From the NCBI GenBank assembly GCA_002345925.1, contig DDWM01000022.1:1-64000 (forward strand): 64,000 nt of DNA, given 5' to 3'. Positions 26,956 through 34,999 of the stretch are shown piece after piece. The position numbers and the translations under genes were made by a program. The stretch comes from Actinobacteria bacterium UBA2286. Lineage in GTDB: Bacteria > Actinomycetota > Coriobacteriia > Anaerosomatales > Anaerosomataceae. The number at the start of each line of letters is the position of its first letter. Position 1 is the first letter of the stretch. Below the pieces are notes generated by a model. The model worked only from the letters and a program-made list of their open reading frames with translations. It was not told where the DNA came from and ran no database searches.

Positions 26956-27639
26956 TCAGAGGCCCGCTGCCAGCCGTTCAACGACTAGCCTGACCCAGGA
27001 TGCCGCAAGCAGTTCCGCAGCCACGAGCGCGATGGAGAGCGTCATCGGCAGCCAGGCGTCACGCAGCACCGAGGACTTGTGCTCGAACGCGGGAACCAAC
27101 GTCGCGAAAATCATGTTCACCACAACGAATGTCACGACGATTGCAAACACAAGAAGAAGTGGGTATGCGACGCCTGAGAGCGGCAACACCCAACGGAGAA
27201 CAGCGAAGGCAGCAGGCGCCGAGATCAGCCAAACCGCAGCGCGCCATCCATCAAGCAGTCTTCGGCCAGAGACGGTCTTCCACATCTGAGCGTTCAGTAT
27301 GGGAATCACAATAAGCGGAAGCGAGTACCCGGCCAGAAGTCCAGTAACGAGCCTGAGGTCATTGGTCGTCAGACGCCATCCGGCGTAGGACGAAACCCCA
27401 TCAGCCACCATTGTGCCGAGGAAGATAGCGCCAATCACCAGCAACCACGGCCGAGAGAGTTCGGAGGGGCGGCGACCGCGCTCGACAAGCGCGATGACGA
27501 TCAGTGAGAGAAGGAAGCCCGCATAGAGGCCGGTGTCACGTGCGCAAACCGGCAGCTGATAGCCCCCCGCGAACAGCGAACGCTCCGGAAGCTGATGGCA
27601 CAGGCCGAATCCGACCCAGTGAAGCACCGCCTCGAGCAT
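26956..27639 (-). CDS. DUF2085 membrane protein
   Basis: The 227 aa have about six hydrophobic segments and the family start CHQLPERSLFAGGYQLPVCARDTG, whose cysteines and histidine may bind metal. Function unknown. ATG at 27639 has GGAAGGTG upstream; the open frame above it runs through the tRNA-Pro gene and is not coding. Confidence 0.85.
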   Translation of the reverse strand: MLEAVLHWVGFGLCHQLPERSLFAGGYQLPVCARDTGLYAGFLLSLIVIALVERGRRPSELSRPWLLVIGAIFLGTMVADGVSSYAGWRLTTNDLRLVTGLLAGYSLPLIVIPILNAQMWKTVSGRRLLDGWRAAVWLISAPAAFAVLRWVLPLSGVAYPLLLVFAIVVTFVVVNMIFATLVPAFEHKSSVLRDAWLPMTLSIALVAAELLAASWVRLVVERLAAGL

Positions 27640-27662
27640 CTCACACCTTCCAGAAACAACAA

Positions 27663-27692
27663 CGGCAGGTCGACCAGAGGTCGCACCTGCCG
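27663..27692 (-). terminator. Terminator after tRNA-Pro
   Basis: On the minus strand CGGCAGGT, a bulged G, CGACC, loop TCT, GGTCG and ACCTGCCG form a 13-bp stem followed by TTGTTGTTT. It ends the tRNA transcript before the DUF2085 gene. Confidence 0.75.
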
Positions 27693-27703
27693 CGGGATTT
27701 CGA

Positions 27704-27780
27704 TGGTCGGGATGGCGGGATTCGAACCCACGACCTCTGCGTCCCGAACGCAGCGCTCTACCAAGCTGAGCCACATCCCG
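27704..27780 (-). tRNA. tRNA-Pro (anticodon CGG)
   Basis: Minus-strand acceptor stem CGGGATG/CATCCCG, anticodon stem CTGCG/CGCAG with loop TTCGGGA (anticodon CGG), T-arm GGTTCGAAT and encoded CCA (27704-27706). It reads CCG. Confidence 0.95.
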
Positions 27781-27790
27781 ACGAGGGGCT

Positions 27791-27819
27791 ATGATACATG
27801 GTCGCGCCCCTAAGGGCAA
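27791..27819 (-). promoter_or_regulatory. Promoter of tRNA-Pro
   Basis: TTGCCC (27814-27819), a 17-base spacer and TATCAT (27791-27796) on the minus strand lie just before the tRNA. Confidence 0.6.
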
Positions 27820-27862
27820 AGCATTTACTCGATGGAGTCATATCTCGCTCCATTCAGCAGCA

Positions 27863-27897
27863 AAGGTGCCCGGCCGATGATCTCGGCCGGGCACCTT
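27863..27897 (-). terminator. Terminator of the multihaem cytochrome gene
   Basis: A perfect 15-bp stem (AAGGTGCCCGGCCGA and its complement) with a 5-base loop lies 26 bases past the cytochrome stop. The T run after it is short (TTT). Confidence 0.75.
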
Positions 27898-27922
27898 ATT
27901 CGCACCACTGAGCTTGCTCAGG

Positions 27923-29989
27923 CTAGCTGTTCAGCCTGACGTGGCAGTAAGAGCAGAAGGTCTCCTTGTGGCACTCGAAGCATGGCTCCGCGCCGCTCTT
28001 CTTCACGATTGTCGGGTGGTACGTGCGCCACTCCTGCTTCTCGACAGAGCCCTTGTGGTGGCAGTTGTCACAGAAGAAGTCGTTGTGGCAGTTGGTGCAT
28101 GACTTCTTGGTCAGCTTCTTGGCTGCGAAATCAGCCTTGTGCGTGTCCTTGAAGCCGGACGGGTGAGGCATCGGCAATACGTGGCAGTTCTTGCAGAACT
28201 TCGCCTCGACGCCGTTCGCGCCGTGGCAGTAGTCGCAGCTGCCGGTCTGGTCCTTGTATGCAGCGCTGTGCTTGGCATCCTTGCCGAGCGCCAGGTTGCG
28301 GGTCCAGTCCTTCGCATTGTGCGATGCAGGCACCGCGTTGAGCTTGACGTGGCAGTCCACGCAGAACTGCTTGTCCTCGTGGCACTTCTCGAAGCACTGG
28401 TTCGGTCCACCGCTGGCCACTGCTACCGGATGCTGCTTGGTCCACTTGACGCCGTTCTTGGCGTCCTTGTGGTGGCAGTCCGAGCACAGCTCCTTGAACG
28501 TGTGGCAGTTCGAGCAGAGCTTCGGAGTCTTGGCACCAGACACGTGGTTCTTCTTGAATGTGTCAGGGTGCGGCATCTCCATGCCGTGGCAGCTCTTGCA
28601 GAACTTCGAATCCGTGCCTCCGGAACCGTGGCAGACCTCGCAGCTGTCGATCGCCTTGGCGGCCGAAAGCGCATGCTTGCCTGATGCGGCAGCAGGGGTG
28701 CTGCCGTACTTGGTCACGGTCAGCTTGTCGCGCAGCCACTTGGCGTCCTTGTGAGACGTCGGGACCGGCTTGAGCTTGGTGTGGCAGTCCACGCAGAACT
28801 TCTGCTCGTGGCACTTGCCGAGGCACCCTGCGACGCCGTTGGTGCTGACCGTCTTGGCGTGCTGCGTCTGCCACTCGACCTTCGGATCGTACTTCCAGTT
28901 GGAAGCCGAGCCATGGTGGCAGTTGTTGCAGAACAGGTAGTCGGTCTTCTTCACCTGGTGACACAGGTCGCACTTGTCCATCTTGGTCTTGGCGACCTCA
29001 GGGTGCGTCTTGGTCTCGAACTCCTCCGAGTGAGGCATGTCCATGCCGTGACAGTCCATGCAGAACTTGTCGACGACGTGGCAGGTGCTGCAGTAATTGA
29101 CCTCGTCGACAGCGACGAGGTGCAGGCCTTCGGCCTCTTCCTCCGTCGATTCGGCTTCATGACCATCCGCCTCGGCAGCTCCGGTGCCCTCGTGGGACTC
29201 CTTCTCAGCGCCTAGGACGGGCTTGCCGGTCGAACGATCGACCATTGCAGTCGCGAGCTCCGCATGTCCCTTCGGATAGAAGCCCTTGTCGTCGTGGTTC
29301 GACGGCTTGAGATCAAATTCCTTCGGGTGGCATGCCGAGCACTTACCCGGCGCCTTGAGACCGCCCTCGGGTGCCTCATTCGTCAGTGTGTGGCAGCGGA
29401 AACACGCCGTCATCGACATGAAGTTGGCGTGCTTGACGCTCTTGACGTTATCTTCCGGGTTCAGAAGAACAGGTTCCCACGCGCCGCTCTCGTTGTGAGC
29501 CACACGGTTGTGACACGCGGTGCAGTGGACTTCCTCCTCCTCATGAACCTCATGATCGATGATGATGCCTTCGCTCGGCGTGATCACGCGGTTCGCGGAG
29601 TGGCACTGAGTGCACTGCTTGGAGCCCATGTGGTCCGAGTCCATCGCTAGGTGGCTTGTGGCATTCAGCGGCAATTCGTAGTTGTTTGTGACGGTCAGTA
29701 CGAGCTCGCCGAGAGCCTTTGCCTTGTATAGCGTGAATGTGATGGGGTCCGCGTTCACCGGCTCGTGGCACGACATGCATGAGACCATGCTGTGCGATGA
29801 ACGGTCATACGCCGCGATCGAGTCGTCCTGCACCTTGTGACACACCTCAGCACAGAACCAATACGTTGACGTGGCGGAAAACGCCACTACGACAAACGCG
29901 GCCAACACCAAGACAGCAACGCCTGTCCAGATGAGGTACCGCGGTCGCCGGACCGGGTCTTTAAACCCGGCCAAAGAAATCTTGGCCAT
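27923..29989 (-). CDS. 24-haem membrane-anchored c-type cytochrome
   Basis: The 688-aa protein has an N-terminal membrane helix (19-38) and 24 potential haem c sites: 21 CXXCH and three CX3CH (CAEVCH, CLGKCH, CFEKCH). The first six sites (to ~residue 215) form an NapC/NrfH-like domain beginning FCAEVCH, likely to oxidise quinol. An acidic linker (~residues 250-290) follows. Then come three tandem copies of a hexahaem module, each with the pattern CxxCH...KFC-x-x-CH...MPH...two sites...two sites. The gene is unusually large for this family. AAGGAG lies 8 bases before the ATG at 29989. No other electron-transfer gene adjoins. It probably carries electrons from the membrane pool across the envelope. 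Confidence 0.92.
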   Translation of the reverse strand: MAKISLAGFKDPVRRPRYLIWTGVAVLVLAAFVVVAFSATSTYWFCAEVCHKVQDDSIAAYDRSSHSMVSCMSCHEPVNADPITFTLYKAKALGELVLTVTNNYELPLNATSHLAMDSDHMGSKQCTQCHSANRVITPSEGIIIDHEVHEEEEVHCTACHNRVAHNESGAWEPVLLNPEDNVKSVKHANFMSMTACFRCHTLTNEAPEGGLKAPGKCSACHPKEFDLKPSNHDDKGFYPKGHAELATAMVDRSTGKPVLGAEKESHEGTGAAEADGHEAESTEEEAEGLHLVAVDEVNYCSTCHVVDKFCMDCHGMDMPHSEEFETKTHPEVAKTKMDKCDLCHQVKKTDYLFCNNCHHGSASNWKYDPKVEWQTQHAKTVSTNGVAGCLGKCHEQKFCVDCHTKLKPVPTSHKDAKWLRDKLTVTKYGSTPAAASGKHALSAAKAIDSCEVCHGSGGTDSKFCKSCHGMEMPHPDTFKKNHVSGAKTPKLCSNCHTFKELCSDCHHKDAKNGVKWTKQHPVAVASGGPNQCFEKCHEDKQFCVDCHVKLNAVPASHNAKDWTRNLALGKDAKHSAAYKDQTGSCDYCHGANGVEAKFCKNCHVLPMPHPSGFKDTHKADFAAKKLTKKSCTNCHNDFFCDNCHHKGSVEKQEWRTYHPTIVKKSGAEPCFECHKETFCSYCHVRLNS

Positions 29990-30064
29990 TCGCATCTCTC
30001 CTTGTTGCATCCCGAGCCCGACAAACAGTGAACAGACGGCCCCTCGCGCCGCCCTATCGCGACA

Positions 30065-30093
30065 ACTCTAGTCCAACGCTTGTGAATCGACAA
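30065..30093 (-). promoter_or_regulatory. Candidate promoter of the cytochrome gene
   Basis: TTGTCG (30088-30093), 17 bases and TAGAGT (30065-30070) on the minus strand. The spacer holds a TTGTGAA half-site (30080-30086), and its inverted partner TTCACAA lies at 30120-30126. The long untranslated leader (~75 bases) shows nothing else. Confidence 0.4.
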
Positions 30094-30164
30094 TACAAGC
30101 ACGAGTTCTCGGCAGGAAATTCACAACTAGTCGCGACGAGATGCAGCAACGAAGCAACGTGGAG

Positions 30165-30626
30165 CTACGCGCGCACCTCAAGGACGAGAGATACTTCCAC
30201 GGGTGCATCGAGCGGGAGTGCGGCGACTCCTACAGCCTCGCGAGCGTGTCGCCCGGCATCACCGAATACGGCGACAAGCAAGTCGCTCGCCCCGTTGACC
30301 ACAGCAGGCTGCGCGACGAACCCCGGGATCGAAGCCACGTACCCGGTTACGCGAACAATCTGAACAACCTCATCCAGGTCGCAGACGCTTGACGCAGCGG
30401 CTAGCGCATTCAAAGCGCAGCGGCGCGCGCAAGCATTCGCGGTCTCTTCGGAAACCTCGGCTCCAACCTTGCCGTGCGCGAGCAGCTCCCCACCCTGCAT
30501 CGGCAGTTGGCCAGAAGTGAAGACATGAATGCCCGAGCGAACAGCCGGCACGTAGGAGCCAAGCGCGACCGCAAGAGAAGGAAGCTCCAGGCCGAGTTCC
30601 GCGAGTCGATCGGTGACCGCGCCCAT
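30165..30626 (-). CDS. RidA/YjgF family protein
   Basis: The 153 aa belong to the RidA superfamily by the pattern LGSYVPAVRSGIHVFTSGQLP at the start and the C-terminal VEVSLVLEVRA. RidA proteins deaminate reactive enamine/imine intermediates; this longer form is of the YjgH-like subgroup and the catalytic Arg typical of RidA is not obvious, so the activity may differ. It starts 2 bases after the chemoreceptor stop, an unusual partnership. Confidence 0.82.
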   Translation of the reverse strand: MGAVTDRLAELGLELPSLAVALGSYVPAVRSGIHVFTSGQLPMQGGELLAHGKVGAEVSEETANACARRCALNALAAASSVCDLDEVVQIVRVTGYVASIPGFVAQPAVVNGASDLLVAVFGDAGRHAREAVGVAALPLDAPVEVSLVLEVRA

Positions 30627-30628
30627 TT

Positions 30629-31789
30629 CTAGCGAACCACCATCGTGTCGGCGAGCGAGTTCAGCTCGAGGATCGCCACAGATATCTGCCGAGAGGCCTG
30701 GGCGGCCTGCTGGGACACCTGCGCGACTTCCTTCATTGAAATGACAACCTGATCGGAGGCCGTCCGCTGCTGCTGCGTGGCGATAGAGATCTGCTTGGCG
30801 GCATCAGTGGTCTCCTCAACCTGCGAGACAATGCGCTCAAGCGCATCTTGCGTGTTGGAAGCAAGATGCAGGCCCTCGCTTACCTTCTTGGCAGCCTTTT
30901 CGGTCTGCATCACAAGCGCTGCAGTAGATGCCTGTATCTCCCGGACGACCCGACTGATCTCCTGCGTGGATTCAGTGACCGACTCGGCCAACTTACGAAT
31001 CTCGTCGGCGACGACCGAGAAGCCCTTACCCGCGTCGCCCGCACGAGCGGCCTCGATGGCTGCGTTGAGCGCGAGGATCTTCGTCTGCTCGGCGATCTCA
31101 TCGATTATGGTGAGGACACGACCGATCTCCTGGCTACGCTCGCCCAGGGCAAGAATGCGATCCGAGGATTGCTTGGTGCTCAGCCGGATGTCTTCGATAC
31201 CTGCACTGGTCTCGTGCACAGCCTGCATGCCTTCCTCGGCACTCGCAAGCGTGCGTTCGGCAACCCGAACCACGGACTCAGAATTGTCGGCGATCTGACT
31301 TGATGTCTGTGCGAGCTCCTCAACCGTGGCCGAGGTCTGTGTGACTGCTGCAGCCTGCTCAGTGGCGCCCGATGCCTGCTGCTCGGTCGCGGCAAGAACC
31401 TGCGACGTCAGCGCCCTGATGTTCGTATTCGCGCCACGTATCTGATCGAGCAGGTTTGATGCATTGTTCAGCACCCGCTCAAGCTCGCCAGTCAGAGCAT
31501 CAAGGCCTTTGCTCTCCTGAACCGCGATTCCCAATGAGCGTCCGGCCACATTGAGCACGCTGGCCAACACGTCCTCGGCCACGCGGAAGGATGCGAAGTG
31601 GCATAGTGCGCCAAGTCCGAGCCCCGCGCCAATGCACGCAGCGACGAAGATCCACCAGGCAAGTGTGCTCTTTGGCTCGACAAACACCTGTGCGACGAAC
31701 GGGAACGCAATGCCGACGGCGAGTCCTGCTCCGAGCATGACCCGCATCATCTTGCGACCGGTGTCCCCTAGTCTTGAGTCCTCGTTCAC
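30629..31789 (-). CDS. Methyl-accepting chemotaxis protein without sensor domain
   Basis: The 386 aa have two membrane helices near the N-terminus (~20-40, ~50-70) with almost nothing between them, then a long coiled-coil signalling domain. The hairpin tip is visible as [20 protein letters not shown]. It would bind CheW/CheA. With no ligand domain, it may sense membrane or redox state or an internal signal. GTG at 31789 has GGGAG 5 bases upstream; ATG at 31813 is an alternative without one. No NWETF-type C-terminal tail. Confidence 0.85.
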   Translation of the reverse strand: MNEDSRLGDTGRKMMRVMLGAGLAVGIAFPFVAQVFVEPKSTLAWWIFVAACIGAGLGLGALCHFASFRVAEDVLASVLNVAGRSLGIAVQESKGLDALTGELERVLNNASNLLDQIRGANTNIRALTSQVLAATEQQASGATEQAAAVTQTSATVEELAQTSSQIADNSESVVRVAERTLASAEEGMQAVHETSAGIEDIRLSTKQSSDRILALGERSQEIGRVLTIIDEIAEQTKILALNAAIEAARAGDAGKGFSVVADEIRKLAESVTESTQEISRVVREIQASTAALVMQTEKAAKKVSEGLHLASNTQDALERIVSQVEETTDAAKQISIATQQQRTASDQVVISMKEVAQVSQQAAQASRQISVAILELNSLADTMVVR

Positions 31790-31915
31790 GACTGCTCCCG
31801 TCTGAGCGTGCATTCTGTGTGTCCCGTGCGTGTGATACCAACACCATAGTATCCGAGACGAACCATCCCGTGCACTGTGCGGACCGCACGGCTCGAGCAT
31901 CGACACCCTGGGAGG

Positions 31916-31945
31916 TTGCAAGAGATACCCCATGGGGTATACAAT
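31916..31945 (+). promoter_or_regulatory. Promoter with ATACCCCATGGGGTAT operator
   Basis: -35 TTGCAA (31916-31921) and -10 TACAAT (31940-31945) are 18 bases apart, and a perfect 16-bp palindrome ATACCCCATGGGGTAT (31925-31940) fills the spacer. G/C-tract palindromes flanked by AT in this position are typical of CsoR/CstR (DUF156) repressors of copper, nickel or persulfide response. The regulator itself is not in this window. It drives the ferredoxin and selenoprotein pair. Confidence 0.7.
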
Positions 31946-31986
31946 TGCTCACCGTAGTCCACGAGTGAAGAAGGAGAACCAGCGCT

Positions 31987-32190
31987 GTGCAGACTGTAAG
32001 CATCGATGCCGCAACCTGCGACAGATCCCCGGCGTGTCCTGCGAGACGCGTGTGCCCCAAAGGCGCTATCGTACCGATCGGCGGTGGGGTGTACCCTGGT
32101 TCCAACGGATACACTGTTCGCGAAGACTTGTGTGTCGGATGCGGGATATGCGCACGCGTATGCCCCGGCGGCGCCGTCAACCTGGGATAG
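31987..32190 (+). CDS. Small 4Fe-4S ferredoxin-type protein
   Basis: The 67 aa contain a classical motif CVGCGICARVCP (Cys49, 52, 55, 59) and an atypical first motif, C11-x5-C17-x5-C23-P. Seven cysteines in all allow one certain 4Fe-4S cluster and perhaps a second altered one. GTG is the start, with AAGGAG 10 bases upstream. The next gene, a candidate selenoprotein, starts 9 bases after its stop, so the two are one operon and the ferredoxin could be its electron donor. Confidence 0.85.
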   Translation: MQTVSIDAATCDRSPACPARRVCPKGAIVPIGGGVYPGSNGYTVREDLCVGCGICARVCPGGAVNLG

Positions 32191-32199
32191 AGGAATATC

Positions 32200-32532
32200 A
32201 TGGACAAAATAGTCACGGTCGAGGTATTCGACTTCCCCGCCGAAACTGCATGCGGTGGCGGCGGTTGAGGCCCCACCTGGTCTCCGGAGGAGATCACCGC
32301 AATAATCCGTGCCGAGATGACGACCCGCTTCGGCGAGGCCGCTTCCATTCTCTACTACGACACTAGCCAGTCAGAGACCATGGCAACCCGGGCGGAGATG
32401 GTAGAGCGCATTCGCGAGCAGGGTCTCGTGTATCCCGTGACCGTCATCGACGGCGAGCCGCTTTACGAAGGAGCCGTCTCCTACCCCGCCATCTTGAGGG
32501 CAGTTCAGACCAGGCTCAACACGGTTTGCTAG
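32200..32532 (+). CDS. Candidate selenoprotein, thioredoxin-like (Sec23)
   Basis: Reading TGA at 32266-32268 as selenocysteine gives one 110-aa protein. It starts ATG at 32200 with AGAGGA 5 bases upstream and ends TAG. The N-terminus VTVEVFDF leads into the redox motif C18-GGGG-U23-GPTW. The C-terminal YPVTVIDGEPLYEGAVSY resembles the cis-proline half of thioredoxin-fold proteins such as ArsD or YuzD; the exact family is not known to me. The downstream part stays in frame for 87 codons with normal codon use. It lacks a ribosome site of its own (first ATG at 32317 has none). A SECIS-like hairpin follows the TGA. The alternative is a nonsense-mutated gene. Confidence 0.72.
32266..32298 (+). promoter_or_regulatory. 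Bacterial SECIS-like element after the in-frame UGA
   Basis: Seventeen bases after TGA begins the loop of a hairpin: TGGTCTCC (32278-32285), loop GGA, GGAGATCA (32289-32296), 8 pairs with one G-U. Known bacterial SECIS elements have the apical loop 16-37 bases after UGA and a G among the first loop bases; both hold here. Confidence 0.6.
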
Positions 32533-32556
32533 CTCCCAAACTCAGTGCACGACATG

Positions 32557-32584
32557 GCGACCCGGGCGATCTTGCCCGGGTCGC
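32557..32584. terminator. Terminator after the selenoprotein gene
   Basis: A perfect 11-bp stem GCGACCCGGGC/GCCCGGGTCGC with a 6-base loop is followed by TT. It lies between convergent genes and may serve both strands. Confidence 0.65.
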
Positions 32585-32585
32585 T

Positions 32586-32882
32586 TCACGTTCGTGTGAT
32601 CCTATGCTGCTTATATAGTCCGACAAGCCCTGAGTCCCAGAACACATCCCAACCGGACGCACCCGCGTCTGCGTTCGTGAACGTCTTGTCGTATTCCTTC
32701 CTGGAAACGGAATCACGAAGCACTGCGTACGCCGCGTTGATGCGCTGCATGCGCCGTGCGTCCCCCGACTCGCCCGAGTCAGGGTGGTACTTCAGCGCAA
32801 GCGTTCGGAAGGCCTTCTCTATGACTTCAGGCTCGGCGTCCCGCGCGACCTGCAGCTCCTGGTAATGGTCCACACGTCCCAT
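32586..32882 (-). CDS. Small J-domain protein
   Basis: The 98-aa protein is one J domain (VDHYQELQVARDAEPEVI...) with the essential HPD motif in KYHPDSG, plus a short tail ending GLYKQHRITRT. It would stimulate a DnaK ATPase toward a special client. Its ATG overlaps the PBP stop by one base (TAATG), so it is translated with the PBP and may assist it or another envelope protein. Confidence 0.85.
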   Translation of the reverse strand: MGRVDHYQELQVARDAEPEVIEKAFRTLALKYHPDSGESGDARRMQRINAAYAVLRDSVSRKEYDKTFTNADAGASGWDVFWDSGLVGLYKQHRITRT

Positions 32883-34942
32883 TAGTGCACCTTGCATCTA
32901 ATGCGGGGTACTAGCGATGGTTCCAGGTACATCTCGACTGTGCTCGGACACCTGGGGTTTGCGAGCAGCATGGTATCGGTGCAGATGATGACTTTCTCCA
33001 TGCCTATTTCGCCGGATGTTCCATCCTCACCGGGCTGCGGAGCGCCGGTTGAAGCGGTGGCTTCGCGGGATTTCAGGCTGTTCAGCATGAACCGCTGCCA
33101 GATCTTCGCGGGAAAACTGCCCCCGGTCACTTTGATTCCATGAACGTTGGTCATCGAGACTTGGCCCTCGGGGCGGCCAACCCACACCGCAGTACACATG
33201 CCACTGCTGTAACCGACGAACCACGCGTCCCTATACGCTTGCGTGGTCCCGGTCTTGCCCGCTGCCCATGTCTCGATACGCGCAGCTTGGCCGGTTCCCT
33301 TCTCGACGACGTCATGCAGCATGAGCCCAGCCGTCTTTGCGACGCCTGCGTCAATTGCACGCAACTCGGTGCGTTCAGGCTCATAGATGGTCTTCCCTGA
33401 GCCATCCGTGACGCTAGCGATGCCCCGAGGAACACGGCGCAAGCCACCTGATGCGATTGTCCCGTATGCAGACGCCATCTCGAGCGGTGACACTCCGGAC
33501 TTGAGGCCTCCGAGCGCGATAGCCGGGTTGGGGTCGAGAGGCGTGGTGATGCCCATCGCGACTGCGGTCTTCACAACGTTCTCCGGCTTCACCTTCATGA
33601 TCAGCCGCGCGTACACCGCGTTCACCGACCAGTTTGTTGCTGCCGACAGCGTCATCGAGCCGCTAGTGACCTCGTTCTCGTAATTCTGAACGTTCCAGAC
33701 GCCGTCGGTGACCTCGACAGAGTAAGGGGCCGCCGAGAACACCGCGTTCGGACGGATTCCCTGGTCGAGGGCCGTCACCAGCACGAAGGGCTTGAACGCC
33801 GAGCCGGGCTGACGCCTCCCCTGAACCGCCAGGTTGAACTGATCGGCCTTGAAATCCCTGCCACCGACCATCGCGAGGATGTCACCATTGGTGTAGTCCA
33901 GACAAACGAGCGACACCTCGGGATCGCTGTCCGACGGCAGGAACTTTCGCGCCGACTCCTCGGCAGACTTCTGCATCGACGGCTCAAGCGTGGTGTACAC
34001 CCGGAGCCCGCCCTGGAACACCAAGTCTGCGCCTAGCTCATCAAGAAGATCCTGCTTCACGTACTCGACGAAGTACGGTGCGATCTGGGGCACGTCTGCG
34101 GGCGGCGCAAGCACTACCTCGGCAACTTGAGCGTCTTGTTTTTCGGCAGCCGAGATGTATCCCAGCTCATGCATCTTGTTGAGCACGACGTTACGGCGCT
34201 GCGTGGCGACTTCCAGGTTATGTGTTGGGGAGTAGTTCGTTGGGGACTTGATGATCCCCGCGAGCATGGCAGACTCGGGAAGCGTCAGCTCCGAGGCTGG
34301 CTTGCCGAAGTAGCGCTGTGAAGCACTCTCCACACCGTACGAACCTTGGCCAAAGTAGACCAGGTTGAGGTACGTCTCAAGCAGCTGCCCTTTATCGGCC
34401 TTGGTTTCGAGCTGAAACGCCATGAGCGCCTCACGAGCCTTGCGGGAGAGCGTTCGTTCGCCCTCGGTAAACAGGAGCTTCACTACCTGCTGGGTGATCG
34501 TGCTCCCGCCCTGTCGATACTCCCCCGACTCGGCATTCACTTTGAGTGAACGAACGATAGCCTGAGAGTCAACGCCGGTGTGTGTGTAGAAGCGCTCGTC
34601 TTCGATGGCAACGACGGCGTCCTTCATCGTCTTAGGGATCTCATCGAATGCAACGATCGTGCGGTCCTGTTCGCCGTGCCACTCGGCCAGCACTGTGCCG
34701 TCCGCTGCGTACACCACAGAAGTTTGCGCCGGCTTGAAGGCGTTCGCGTCGACCCGGAGGTCGGGAAGCGTAGTTGATAGCTGATACAGGTACGCACCGA
34801 GACCGAGGAAGATGACAACAAGGCCCGCGAGCAGGGCCGCTGTGATGCGCAATGTACGTGCAAGGCGTGGAGAACCCACGAGACCTCCCGCGGCGGCGGA
34901 CGAGGAGTGCCTCCGCAGACGAAAGACCACGGAGTCGTGCAT
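32882..34942 (-). CDS. Class A penicillin-binding protein 1A
   Basis: The 686 aa have a short cytoplasmic part, a membrane helix (~32-53), a glycosyltransferase domain with catalytic Glu114 (VAIEDERF) and QGGSTITQQ, and a transpeptidase domain with S381-x-x-K384, S439-V-N441 and K563-T-G565. It polymerises and cross-links peptidoglycan. A C-terminal part after ~630 carries four scattered cysteines and no PASTA domain. ATG at 34942 is favoured by the hydrophobic pattern; its ribosome site is weak. Confidence 0.93.
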   Translation of the reverse strand: MHDSVVFRLRRHSSSAAAGGLVGSPRLARTLRITAALLAGLVVIFLGLGAYLYQLSTTLPDLRVDANAFKPAQTSVVYAADGTVLAEWHGEQDRTIVAFDEIPKTMKDAVVAIEDERFYTHTGVDSQAIVRSLKVNAESGEYRQGGSTITQQVVKLLFTEGERTLSRKAREALMAFQLETKADKGQLLETYLNLVYFGQGSYGVESASQRYFGKPASELTLPESAMLAGIIKSPTNYSPTHNLEVATQRRNVVLNKMHELGYISAAEKQDAQVAEVVLAPPADVPQIAPYFVEYVKQDLLDELGADLVFQGGLRVYTTLEPSMQKSAEESARKFLPSDSDPEVSLVCLDYTNGDILAMVGGRDFKADQFNLAVQGRRQPGSAFKPFVLVTALDQGIRPNAVFSAAPYSVEVTDGVWNVQNYENEVTSGSMTLSAATNWSVNAVYARLIMKVKPENVVKTAVAMGITTPLDPNPAIALGGLKSGVSPLEMASAYGTIASGGLRRVPRGIASVTDGSGKTIYEPERTELRAIDAGVAKTAGLMLHDVVEKGTGQAARIETWAAGKTGTTQAYRDAWFVGYSSGMCTAVWVGRPEGQVSMTNVHGIKVTGGSFPAKIWQRFMLNSLKSREATASTGAPQPGEDGTSGEIGMEKVIICTDTMLLANPRCPSTVEMYLEPSLVPRIRCKVH

Positions 34943-34999
34943 CTCAAGTATGCTATCAGTGCTAAGACACACTGGCACACCGAGGAGCTGTTCGGGTTC

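Noticed and set aside
32317..32532. Separate 71-aa gene after the TGA
   Set aside because: No ribosome site before ATG 32317, and the frame is continuous with the upstream start; read instead as one Sec-containing protein.
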